Of a stretch of 64,000 nucleotides of DNA, positions 24,283 through 34,345 are shown one piece after another. Position 1 is the first letter of the stretch. Each line of letters begins with the position of its first letter. Below the pieces are notes generated by a model that saw only the letters and a program-made list of their open reading frames with translations, had not been told where the DNA came from and made no database searches. Made by a program: the position numbers and the translations under genes. This DNA comes from Eretmocerus hayati (lineage: Eukaryota; Arthropoda; Insecta; Hymenoptera; Aphelinidae), in assembly GCA_029851415.1 (NCBI GenBank), contig CM056742.1, positions 145,829,121 to 145,893,120 on the forward strand. The letters run 5' to 3'.

Positions 24283-24794
24283 TAGTTATCACGATATTTC
24301 ATTTTCTTTGTAGAATTTAATAAAATATTTCGATTCTGTAAATAACAGTGAACAGAATTTTGATTGTGTCGACTGAATTGAATGCAAATTTTCCGTGAAT
24401 TAGACATATTTTTATTCAACTCTACTATATACTACCTATTTTTGAATTTATGATGGTTCTAATGAACTAGACCGAGAGTATCGCGAGACTGATCGAGATA
24501 GTCTCGACCGAGGCCGAGGCAGATGATGTGAGGGCTCGATATCGGCCTCGGGAGGTATACGCCAGTATCGGTATCGGGTATCGGCCTCGGTTTCCGAGAG
24601 TCTCGGTCTCGAGACCGAGGCTGGTCTCGAGTCTCGTGGCCTAGAGATCACACGTGGTTCCGCTTAGGGTTATTATACATCGAAAGAAGTGACCGAATGA
24701 TATTGTCCTCCAAACTCCCAATTTCTCATGAAAATCATTATTATTGCACAGATTTTACTTTCTCACTATGTTTTCTCGAACATAGCGAGAGAGT

Positions 24795-24905
24795 TACTTT
24801 ATGCAATCTTCCGATGTTTGGGTGCTAACAAAATTGCATAAAATAGCATTCGCGCCTCGTTCATGAGATTCCCTCTCGGTGCGAAATCTACTATTCTCGC
24901 ACACT
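24795..24905. repeat. Member of a dispersed repeat also at 61.4 and 62.1 kb
   Basis: The series ATGCAATCTTCCGATGTTTG, CAAAATTGCATAAAATAG and CGCGCCTCGTTCATGAG matches 61433-61500 closely and 62120-62195 with more differences. ATGCAA and TTGCAT halves form a short inverted repeat. Confidence 0.6.
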
Positions 24906-25200
24906 CAACCGTGCGATAATGACTTTTCGAATTTCGTTCGGCATGGATACCTTGCATAGAAAGTCAACTTTTCGCATAGTTTTACGCACAGCGTTGCATA
25001 AACGTAATTATCGCCAACGCACTAAATGAAGAGTGTGAACTTTGCTTATCGATACATTTTCTGGCCTCATCACTAAATTGAATCAACCATCAAGAAAGGA
25101 AATTGAATGATGAGATTTCGGTTGTGACTGATGGTGGTGACCGTGAGTAAGAATTGATAGCTGAGAAAAATGTTTATCGTATTCAACTTATTTAGGAATA

Positions 25201-25698
25201 CAGTAGAATCCGTTTATAACGAGCTCCAAGGGACCGAAGAAAAATGCTCGTTAAAACCGGACCTCGTTAGAACCGGACCCCGATTTATCGGCCTCAATTC
25301 ATATGATTTCGTTATAACTACCCTGATGAATGAATAACAACTAATCTTGAGTTTGTAAAGTATTCTTTATCAAGAATTCGAATAAGTAATGATGATTAAC
25401 ATTCAGAATATGATGACAGGGTGACAATGACGTAGATGTGCATTATAGTCCACTTAATGTACGTAAAGTTATGGACATGCAATATCCAGGAATAAAAACT
25501 CGAGTCTCAAGCTCCCGAACTTGGAATCGTACGGCGTTCACGTCGATTTGCTCGGTATAGCCGGTGCCAAAACCAAATTTTGCCAGAATTTTCGCTCGTT
25601 ATATCCGGACCCGTTTGCACATACATTATATGGCGGCCAACCAAATCTTCCAAATTTGCTCGTTATAACCGAATTCTCGTTATAACCGGATTCTATAG
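25201..25698. mobile_element. pogo/Tigger-like MITE
   Basis: Left end CAGTAGAATCCGTTTATAAC preceded by TA; right end GTTATAACCGGATTCTATAG. Subterminal repeats of CTCGTTATAACCGG and CTCGTTAGAACCGG occur on both sides. Such ends are characteristic of non-autonomous pogo/Tigger elements. No transposase remains. Confidence 0.7.
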
Positions 25699-26354
25699 AA
25701 TAATAATAGATACAGTAGCTACTGTATCAATTTTTGACCCTTTCAATTAGTATTCGATCGTGATAGTATAACAGTATGCGAGGAAAATAGATGATTTTCC
25801 ACCGACTTACAAATTACATCCTAGTGAAATCAATAAAAATTGTTCTGTTTAAGACAATAGCATTGATTTGTCATCATGTCCAGAGACGATTAATTTCATC
25901 AGCCCTTTTTGATAATAGCCTTTGTTCCATCTGCTTTGTATTTGTACACCCGATTTGAAAAGTTTCTCGATTCATCATTCATTTCATCCATTATAAAGCC
26001 TGACTTCATTAAAAAATAATTAACAAAGTGAAGAATTTTTACCTGACCTGAAACTGTGTAACCCTTGCTAGATCAAACTGATTCGACCTTCCTGGTATCA
26101 ATGAAAGCTTTGAATTCATGATTCTTTTCAGTATTCAATTACTTGATTATATTGCAGACCATCAACTTATTAGGTCCAAACTGAAAGAGAAAGGGAGAAC
26201 GTATGTGAGCTGAAATATTGCTTCTGATGGAACTAAATATATTGTTATATTTGACGTAAAATAAATAGACGGGCGTCACAGTATCAAAAACCGTATAAAA
26301 TACAAACGTCACGCAATCATGTATTGACAACTAAAGGATATTACATGTATATTA

Positions 26355-29027
26355 TTAATAATAATAAGGGTAATCGAATTCTTCATCTAAATCTTCATAG
26401 TATCGAGAACCTGTTTCGGCGAGGTCAAAAGCTGCAGCTATTGCGTCTTGATCCGAATTTTCCTGTGAATAGTGAAAAAATCATGTGTGTCAGAATCATT
26501 CTGATCAAACGTTGCATAGAAACTGTCTCAACTTCTTCAACTTGCATTCAGATTCGTACGTGAATGTACTTTCGGAAATTCATTCAGGGAAAAGAAATCG
26601 TGGTAGCAAAGCGGGAACAAGTAGCATAGATTCAATTTGAGGATGATTCTGACAGAAACTCGGAAGATCAGAAATTTTGGGGAGGAAAACGTTACAAAAC
26701 TGATCCAGTGCCAATCTAGATTCAAGAGACAGAGAGCACAAGCCGATCGCGACCTGTAATTCCGATGAATCAAAATTTTCTTCGTTTATACTGAAGACGC
26801 TTTTGAAAACCCGTCGAAGAATCTTGGTGAAATTGACTAACTACTAAACAAAAGTAGTGTTGTACTACTCACTAGTAGTGTTAAGGCGATGCGGTCACCG
26901 TACTCGCTGAAAGTTATTCGCACTTTTATCAAATTTGCTTGCGATTTGGGTGGAACGACGAGAAGACCCGCGTTTATTATCATCTAACTCAAGTTCGTCT
27001 TCTCATCGTTTCGCCCAAATCGCAAGAGAATCGGATAAAAGCGCGAATTACAAAGTGCCTATATTATGGGTTAGGAGGTGCCTGCGCTCAAGTTATTCCC
27101 ACTTTTCTCTAGTTATCTTGCGATTTTAGCCAAACGATGAGAAGACGAACTCAAGTTAGATGATAATAAACGTGGGTCTTCTCGTCGTTTCACCCAAATC
27201 GCAAGCAAATTTGATAAAAGTGCAAATAACATTTAGCATGCATAGTGCACGGTGACCGCATCGCCTTAAAATAATGACGTTATTTTTCTTCCTCCACACA
27301 TTTTAAAGTGATCAGGGATGAGTGATCGAGACGTAAACATCTCATTTCCCCAATGTAATGAAATTTTCTCACGTAAGTGATTGCCCATCGGTCGAGCCAT
27401 CTGTAGAACCCTTCGCTCACGGGGACGAAGCCTCGATTTTCGCTTACACAGTGAACGTGTGTCCCTAAAGTTTAAAGATTCATGTTGATTTTACAAAAAG
27501 TCTGATAAGGAGATCATCCCGGTAACGCCGATTAAATTTTTCAAGCACCGCGGATTCGCTCTCATGCTTGTCTAGTGCATCAGTTAGATCACAAGGGACA
27601 TTAACGACAATTTTTCAGCATCCGATATTTGAGCTTTGAAATACTCATCCTCGATATCGGACAACTCGTATTTGTTGTGATTTCACATTAAAATATGATC
27701 TTATGTTCTTTCCAAGCTAACCATAGCCCGTAAAAAACCATAATCCATTTTTTGTGGTGTTGTCGTCAAATATGCATCATTGGAACAGAAAATGGTCTTA
27801 TGTAATTTAATGATGATCACGCTGCAGCATAAAATAGCGCGCTTAAGCGTCTGAAAGTATGAATGCTGGAAACGTTATTCAGGAGTACTCGAGGTTACGG
27901 AAATCTAAGTGGGTTTTATCAAGCCTGAGTTCACCCCTATGCCGAATCCCATCAAAATCTGATCGGCAGATCATCTATCGAGCATACTTCTTCAAAGTTT
28001 CAGCGCAAGGAGACATTTGGAAGATAATGTAATGTTTTCAAGAGAATACCATCAATTGGCAGACATGGAGTAGGAACAGATTCACTCAAAAGAGTGGTAA
28101 TTGAGGGTGATAGTAAGAAAGCTTAGCGAGCGCTCTAAGCCAGCGGAAGGGCGCGGCAAATTTGTTCTTACCAACCCTCTCAATTGACCTTATCTAATTT
28201 TAAATTATTGAAAACAGTTAATAATCATTTTACCCACCCATTCCCAGTGTACATTATAATTCAACGACTGGAGTGCTCTGTCTAATTTTCTGAGAGATTC
28301 CTTATTTGCTAGAGACTCTCCATTAGTCCGTCGCCATTGATTGTGTTTCCAAACACTCAGATGAATCGATACTGTTTCCACCAGGTATTTAGACTCTGTT
28401 CTTATTACAAGGGAATCGATTTCAGCCTTATAAGCTTGTTTGATAGCTAGAATCGCAGCTTGTATCTCAGCCTCATTTAAAGATGAATAGCCGAGATAGC
28501 CATTGACAGGCTCCGATTGGTTTCTGAAAATGTTTTCTGTGGTTATCATCGATTTTGAAAGTGAAAATCATTCATGAATATTGAAATATCACGCAGAGAA
28601 GGAGATTAATGGAGTTGCGACAGTTTGGAATTACCGAGGGTGATAAGGGCCAAACCATACCCCTGACCCTGCCGTTGTTATGTCATAATCATATTCACAG
28701 GAGCCAGCTATCCAAACAACAACCCTGCCATATTCATCGTGCGCATATCCTCCTCTGGCTCCCTTGAGCATAGAATTACACATGAGCCGATTATATCGTC
28801 TCATAAATTCTGTCGCTTCTACCCAATTCTTGCAGATTTGAGCATGGTGATCATAATATCCTTTGATTTCATCTTGGTATTCCTTTCTAAAAAATTGTAA
28901 TATTCGCAAAATCATCTAAAAATTCTTCTCACTGGCCGATGCCTACTACATAGATATGAACCGCGCAGACTCACCGTGTATGATAAACTCCAGGATGAAA
29001 GCCTTTCAAAACGACATAATATTTCAT
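26355..29027 (-). CDS. RNase H1-like copy C, predicted inactive, acidic tail (232 aa)
   Basis: Exons 28975-29027, 28635-28886, 28238-28523 and 26355-26462 (minus), phases 2, 2, 0. The N-terminus keeps a hybrid-binding-type fold (MKYYVVLKGFHPGVYHTR; WVEATEFMRRY near 39-49), with Arg18 in place of the Trp of active copies. In the RNase H region Ala78 replaces the first catalytic Asp, Glu121 is kept (LNEAEIQAA) and Glu145 replaces the second Asp (IRTESKY). The last exon lacks the HSGD motif; only AAFDLAE recalls the final helix, and the protein ends in acidic, Tyr-rich sequence (YYEDLDEEFDYPYYY). Exons 1-3 are clear; the last exon is chosen for its position, acceptor, phase, and similarity in tail character to copy A, so it is less certain. 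Intron 3 (1.8 kb) contains the TTAA foldback at 26881. Confidence 0.65.
26881..27269. mobile_element. TTAA-bounded foldback MITE, 389 bp
   Basis: Ends are inverted copies: TTAAGGCGATGCGGTCACCG at 26881 and its complement ending TTAA at 27269. Arms contain GATTTGGGTGGAACGACGAG and, reversed, CTCGTCGTTTCACCCAAATC; the arms are themselves built of smaller inverted repeats. TTAA at both limits suggests a piggyBac-type target, but the TTAA is also part of the palindrome. Located in intron 3 of RNase H copy C. Confidence 0.75.
27270..28237. other. Remainder of intron 3 of RNase H copy C
   Basis: No further exon is recognised. A GC-rich patch GAGCGCTCTAAGCCAGCGG near 28128 is a possible repeat end. 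Confidence 0.25.
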
Positions 29028-29671
29028 ATCTGTGTTGTACTGGCCCGGAGTCTGAAAGATGCAAAAGAATCATAACAATACTGAGAAAATGTTCTAAACC
29101 CTGATTTTAATATGAATCGGATACGTTGGGACAAGAGACTGTTATTTCAAGATGATTCACATAAATAAAAAGGAAAGGCGGATTGTAGTCACTATTAAGA
29201 TACGCATCTCATCGTCGAAAAAAGCTCGTCACGAAAAAGGAAGTGAGATGTCCGGGGATATCAATTCGCAGGATTCACGATCAGAGGAGAGTTAGAAAAT
29301 CTTGGAAACAAGATATTTCTCGTAAATTCACGAAAGTTGTGATGGACACAGTCAAAGGCCAAGGGCCTCTGAATTCCCACGCGATTTCTGCTTTTGTAAT
29401 ATAACATAGCCAAAGAAAAACTGCTCGAAACGGTAATCTCTAGAAATACTTCGCAAATAGGAACAGTACTCAAGATTTTCACCCATTTTCCAATAAATGT
29501 CAGAGTTCATCCAAGCAGTTGACTCAAACAGTGTCGAGTCAATTACACGCATTTTGAGACAAATGAAAATTCTGTACCAAAACCATCGAACACCGATTAG
29601 AGTTATGTCCTCAGAACAAGAGTGTGAATCACAAACGATATAGATACGAGCAACTCATTTTTAATTAATTA

Positions 29672-30204
29672 CACCGGCACACAAAAAAAAGTATCTGTAC
29701 TTTTGACCAGACCTACTTTTGTATGTATTTTGGCACGCTAAATCCGAATCCGGGGTCGGTTTGGCCCGGCTACCTCTTATTTTCGAGAAAATCGTGCTAT
29801 TCTGCGCTATTTCCACGATTTTCACCGAATTTTTCACGATTTTCTCGAAATCAAGATAGGAACGGGCCTAACAAACCTCGGATTCGGATTCAGCGTGCCA
29901 AAATACATAAAGAAAAGTAGGTCTGGTCGAAATTCAATTCAATTCAATTTATTACCAGATTCACGATACAAACAACTACAAGTACCTTTGCAGAGATGGC
30001 AAAACGCATCTGTGCGCAGACTGGCTCAACTTACATACTAAAATAAATAAAAAAAAAATAAGAGTATATATATAAAAAGAAAAAGACTTAGAAAAAACTT
30101 ACATACAATTTTTACAAAAGTATAATATATACAAAGGTTTTAGTGAGATTCAAAGTAAGATTTGAAGTCGAAAGTGCAGATACTTTTTTTTGTGTGCCGG
30201 TGTT
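29672..30204. mobile_element. Foldback MITE interrupted by a LINE tail
   Basis: Ends: ACACCGGCACACAAAAAAAA at 29672 and TTTTTTTTGTGTGCCGGTGT at the right. Inner arms GGCACGCTAAATCCGAATCC and GGATTCGGATTCAGCGTGCC pair, as do TTTTCGAGAAAATCGTG and CACGATTTTCTCGAAA. The right arm is split by the insertion at 29933-30166. Confidence 0.8.
29933..30166 (-). mobile_element. 3' end of a non-LTR retrotransposon (LINE) insertion
   Basis: Read on the minus strand, a unique segment ends in GGTAATAAATTGAATTGAAT repeats, the short tandem tail typical of some insect LINEs. It is flanked by a 7-bp direct repeat GTCGAAA (29926-29932 and 30167-30173), and removing it restores continuity of the host foldback arm. 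Only about 230 bp remain, a 5'-truncated copy without coding sequence. Confidence 0.75.
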
Positions 30205-30452
30205 ATGGTTCAAGGTCAAGAGGTACTCCTAATCATCACGCGCATAAGTTAAAAGTTCCATTATTCAATTGAGAATATCGAAGACTTTGAGTGAATCAAT
30301 CAGATAGAGCGGCGAAGCCTACATATACGATTGAATTCTCGTACTTTTTTTTGTAATCAATGCACCCGTGGATCACTTGAACATCATATTTAGCAAGATA
30401 ATGGTTTTAATAATTCAAACACGTAATCGTGCTCTAATTAATTAATGAATAG

Positions 30453-32576
30453 TTCCGCGCGAAACAGACCTATGAAAAGGGGTCATGTCCTGAAACTGCG
30501 CGCCACTGCTCTTATAAGACCGATGCAGCATCAGTACTTTGAGCAAAGCTCAGCGCGGAACAGTCATTGACGATTATTCATCATGATTAGAACAAACTTG
30601 GGCCAGTTTTCATCAAAACAGTTCTTGTACTTTCGTTTACCCTCCTGCCTTGCACAGTTTTTCGACATCTGTCGAAGGAGACAGATCAAAAACTGAGTTG
30701 GGAGGATGGAAAATGTGACGAGATAGAGAATTATGTTTGGATAATTGGAGCAAATATGCGTTGCTTTGAGCAAAGCAGCTGCTCGGAAGTATGGTAAAGT
30801 TACCCCACCATAGCCGAAAAGCATCTTTTTTCCACGTTCTCAATGTGGAATTTGTACTGTGCAAAAATACTGCTTTGTAATAACTGGATCATCAAGCCAA
30901 CGGCATGTGTCGACGAGAATATGTAGCTATCACCTGTCATTCCACGACAAGTGCTCGTACTGGGTCAATTTTCTGGGACTAGTTTTTTCTGCTTGCCTCT
31001 CACTTCCCCACAAAAATAGCTTATTAACGACTATGAGGCATCTGAAGTCACCTCCGCGGGAGCAAAACGTAGCCCACGCATGCCTCTCCTGAATTAAATT
31101 ATTACTAGGGCAATGAGATTCCCTACTTCACCTAAAGCTGTCTCTGAAATTTTTTCCGGGGGTGTGGCCCCGTTTGACTTTGACGGCATCTTTTTCAATA
31201 AAATGCACATTTCTCGAATTCGTTCAGAGATACAGAGATGTGGTTTACAGCATTCGAAAGGTCTTTGAAAAACCTATCGGAATCGGTCTCGTAGTGTTGA
31301 TTTTGAGGCTTTGGGTGGTTTTATCGGGTAAAAGAGTGGAAAACGTAGAAAATTCAATTTATCAAAAGCCCAATTTTTTAGAAGCTTGAAAGTTTGATAA
31401 TTTATGTGAAATGTTGTGTTTTTTCAAACAAAAATAGCCGCAAAGTCCTTTTATGCGTTCTAAAGCCTATTTTTGCCAATTACCACAAATCCATGTTTCA
31501 GGCATTTGGGGAAACGTCGGTTTTCTGCGCATGCGCAAGAACTTGGACCCCTTGAAACTAATTTCATTGGAAAGCCGAGAAAATTTCCTTCAAAATAACC
31601 ACTTGTCGAAGTCAATTCCATGCATTCGAGCTAGAGTTGCATCGTTCGAAAGACCACTGAATCTCGATAGTTCTTTGTACGTCGAAGGTACCGCTTAATG
31701 ACAGACAACGCGCTACGACACGATTTTTCCGCTACGCCACGACGCGCTATCGCATTCCACGTTCCAAAATTTATTCCAGCGAACCCAAGTTTTGATGGAT
31801 TAGATTCATTCCCATAATCCACGACTGATACTGTGAAAATAAATCGAATCTTTCGATGGTTGGGTTCGTTGGAATGAATTTTGGGTCGTGGCGTGCGATA
31901 GCTCGTCGTAGCGTGGCGGAAAAATCGTGGCGTAGCGCTTTGTCTGTCAGAAAAATCCGCGCCTGCCCCCGTCCGATGGCGTCCAGAACTTTACCGGACT
32001 CGAGCTGAGGGTTCATCTTCATACGTTGTAGATACGGTTTGAATGTATAAAATCGGCTTTGCTGTGTAGTCATTTTGAAGCAAGTTTCTTTAACTTTCCA
32101 ATGAAATCGGTTTCAGAGATCCAAATCCCTGTGTATGCGCATAACACAGACGATTTCTAGAAGCCTGGAAATTGATTTGTGACGAAAATTCAAATTTTTG
32201 AGGTTTAAAAAAAGTTGCGTTTTTGAGAATTTGAATTTTCTATGTTCTTCACTCTTTTGTCCGATAAAAACACCCAAGACCTCGAGATTAACCCACACCG
32301 ATTCCGATAGGTTTTTAGAGACCTTTCGAATGCCGCAAATTGCATCTCTGTATCTCTGAACGGATTCAAGAGATATGCATGTTATTGAGAAAAATACCCA
32401 AACTTTTTTGTCGGAGATAATTCGAAAGAACAAGTAATTTACGTTGATACCTGGAAAAATTTTTTAGGGACCCATGGGTGATGAAAAGTTCATATTTTGT
32501 ACCATAGAATCGAACTGAAAAGTAAAGAAAAAAATTTGAGACATGACCCTTTTTTGTAGGTCTATTTCGCGCGGAA
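30453..32576. mobile_element. Long foldback element, family member 1
   Basis: Ends TTCCGCGCGAAACAGACCTA at the left and TAGGTCTATTTCGCGCGGAA at the right, then GGGTCATGTC in both. Arms pair over several hundred bases: TACAGAGATGTGGTTTACAG with TGCATCTCTGTATCTCTGAA, and GCGCATGCGCAAGAAC with GTGTATGCGCATAAC. The left arm carries about 600 bp of extra sequence (about 30500-31110). At the centre, 31700-31955, is another inverted repeat (GCGCTACGACACGATTTTTC with GAAAAATCGTGGCGTAGCGC). TIR sequence and inner motifs match the element at 42511. No transposase is visible. Confidence 0.75.
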
Positions 32577-32589
32577 CGACTCTAATATG

Positions 32590-32980
32590 ACATCACAATC
32601 GTTTCTCTGATAAGAGTGATACCCATAATAGAACACGTAAAGATGGACCCTCCTTTGAAATGTTTAAAATGTGATCTTAGATTCTCATATTACAGTAAAA
32701 AAGCAAGTATCTTGTATTTTTTACCGGGACTTTCGACGAAGACGATGAGGATGTTGCTGAAGAACTACCCAGCGACGACGCCGACGTCGGCGCTCTCGAA
32801 CCGGCTGATGTTTGGCGAGGCTCGCTGGTCGGGACTCGTTGCGACAGTGGCTTTGTTGCTGGATCATTATTGTCTGTAATATAACATGATTCCTCGTCAT
32901 AATTATTTACAGAATGCATTCTGAAGCTCAAATACCACGAGGTCATGTTCATTGAGTGTAAGAAAAGAGCTCCAAACAGT
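32590..32980. other. Short region with possible serine-rich or acidic exon
   Basis: On the minus strand an acceptor-like TTATATTACAG is followed by codons for DNNDPATKPLSQRV and a Ser/Thr/Ala-rich run ending at a donor-like CCCG|GTAAAA (about 32725-32885). On the plus strand the same DNA reads FDEDDEDVAEELPSDDADV. Either could be a genuine exon; neither links to a neighbour. Confidence 0.25.
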
Positions 32981-33537
32981 GAATGTTGCCACAATGTTCC
33001 TGGGAAGTTGTCCTGTCAACCTTGAAACGTTCCGCCAAAGGTCGGAAACGCGTTGCCGACACGTTGGCGCAACATGAAAATGTCTACCAGATGCGGGTTG
33101 CCTCAACGTTTCCATAACGTTTCTGGACGTTTCAGCCGTTTTTTCAAGTTTGTACAATGGTTCCACGGAAAATTTTTTGTTAAATAAATAAGTTAATTGT
33201 TTCTAAAACTCTCTTTCTTGCAAGCTATCGGCTCAATCCCCGTTTTTTCTCGTCGATTGCGTTCAATCAGAAACATGTCCACCTAATCCAAGAAAGACGA
33301 TGATATTGTGGTTGAATGCAACAAGTGCTAGTTAACAACAATTTTTAAAAAAAGACCCATTTATTTTTCATATTCGAAACCGTCCAGAAACTGAAACCCT
33401 TCTGGAAACATTGAGGCAACCTGCATTTGGTAGACATTTTTATGTTGCGCCAATGTGTCGGCAACGCCTTTCCCGACCTTTGGCGGAACGTTTCAAGGTT
33501 GACAGGACAACTTCCCAGGAACGTTGTGGCAAAATTC
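32981..33537. repeat. Foldback element with GTTGCCACAA ends
   Basis: Left arm GTTGCCACAATGTTCCTGGG and CGTTCCGCCAAAGGTCGGAA pair with right arm GACCTTTGGCGGAACGTTTC and CCCAGGAACGTTGTGGCAA. Arms are about 160 bp; the spacer (about 33150-33385) is unpaired. Confidence 0.8.
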
Positions 33538-33842
33538 GCTAATTTGTGGGATTTTACCATAATTAATCGACTCTTCCTGCATTTGAATAAGTGATGCAAT
33601 TATCCGTCGCCTGAATTTCGAACAATTTCTTTTAATGATGCCGTCGTCAAAAACATGAATTACTTTAATCAAACTACTACCTCGTTTGCTCAAATTTGGA
33701 ACCGAGGGCCCTAAAAGACTACGTTATAGCTTTCAAGTATTAGATTTTCAAATATGTTCAAGTAACTGTAATTTTTCTGAAATGATTTTGCTCTAAGTCT
33801 TATAAGAATAATGACCATCAACAAATATCGGGTAAAACACGA

Positions 33843-34055
33843 AATAGTATATTACGTAACAAGTGCGAGAAGGTCAATTTCCGCACAAGTTGCCAAACGA
33901 GTGCGAGAAGTAACATTTACGCACACTTCGAAGCGAGCGTGCGTAAATATGTACTTCTAGGTGTGCGAGAAGTTTCGAAGTGTGCGTAAATGTTACTTCT
34001 CGCGCGAGTTGGCAACGTGTGCGGAAACTTCTCGCACGTGTTGCGTATACTATTT
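33843..34055. repeat. Hairpin MITE of the GTGCGAGAAG family, copy 1
   Basis: Palindrome bounded by ATAGTATATTACG and CGTATACTAT; arms AACAAGTGCGAGAAG with CTTCTCGCACGTGTTGC, and GAAGTAACATTTACGCACAC with GTGTGCGTAAATGTTACTTC. It abuts copy 2, sharing the TATACTATTTT block. Confidence 0.75.
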
Positions 34056-34345
34056 TTTGCAACTGTGCGCGAAGTTGTAATTAAATGCACCACTGTCCGA
34101 GCGAGATCATCTTGAGAACGAAGTTTTCAAGAAAGGCCAAATTCAGAGGGATGACGTGACATCATATTTTGGAACTGTGCGTGAATGAAAATGCATTAGA
34201 GCGAGAAGTTACATTTACGCACACTTCACCAGTGCGTAAATGTAAAACTGTGCGAGAAGTCATTCACGCATTACTTCTCGCACTGTAAATAATGAAGAGA
34301 AGTCCCATTTTTTTACAACTTCGCGCACACAGTTGCAAAAAAGTA
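34047..34345. mobile_element. Hairpin MITE, copy 2, overlapping the last exon of the coiled-coil gene
   Basis: Outer arms TACTATTTTTTGCAACTGTG and the complement of CACACAGTTGCAAAAAAGTA, followed by GCGCGAAGTTGT and ACAACTTCGCGC. Inside are further GCGAGAAG..TTTACGCACAC repeats. About 80 bp at its right side are read as the C-terminal codons and stop of the gene at 34264-37622. Confidence 0.75.

Larger units (their letters stand above)
23166..24643. mobile_element. hAT transposon remnant
   Basis: Left end TAGGGCTGCCCCGAGACGAG and right end CTCGAGTCTCGTGGCCTA are imperfect inverted copies, with strongly repeated subterminal GAGACTCGG/TCTCGGCCTCGG motifs on both sides. It encloses a hAT dimerisation-domain fragment (23378-23851) and a younger TA-flanked MITE (23860-24282). 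No 8-bp duplication is obvious, so the exact ends are approximate. Confidence 0.7.

Noticed and set aside
32590..32980. Linking the Ser-rich minus frame to the coiled-coil gene as a downstream exon
   Set aside because: The coiled-coil frame already ends at 34264 in the MITE and no donor before it gives a matching phase.
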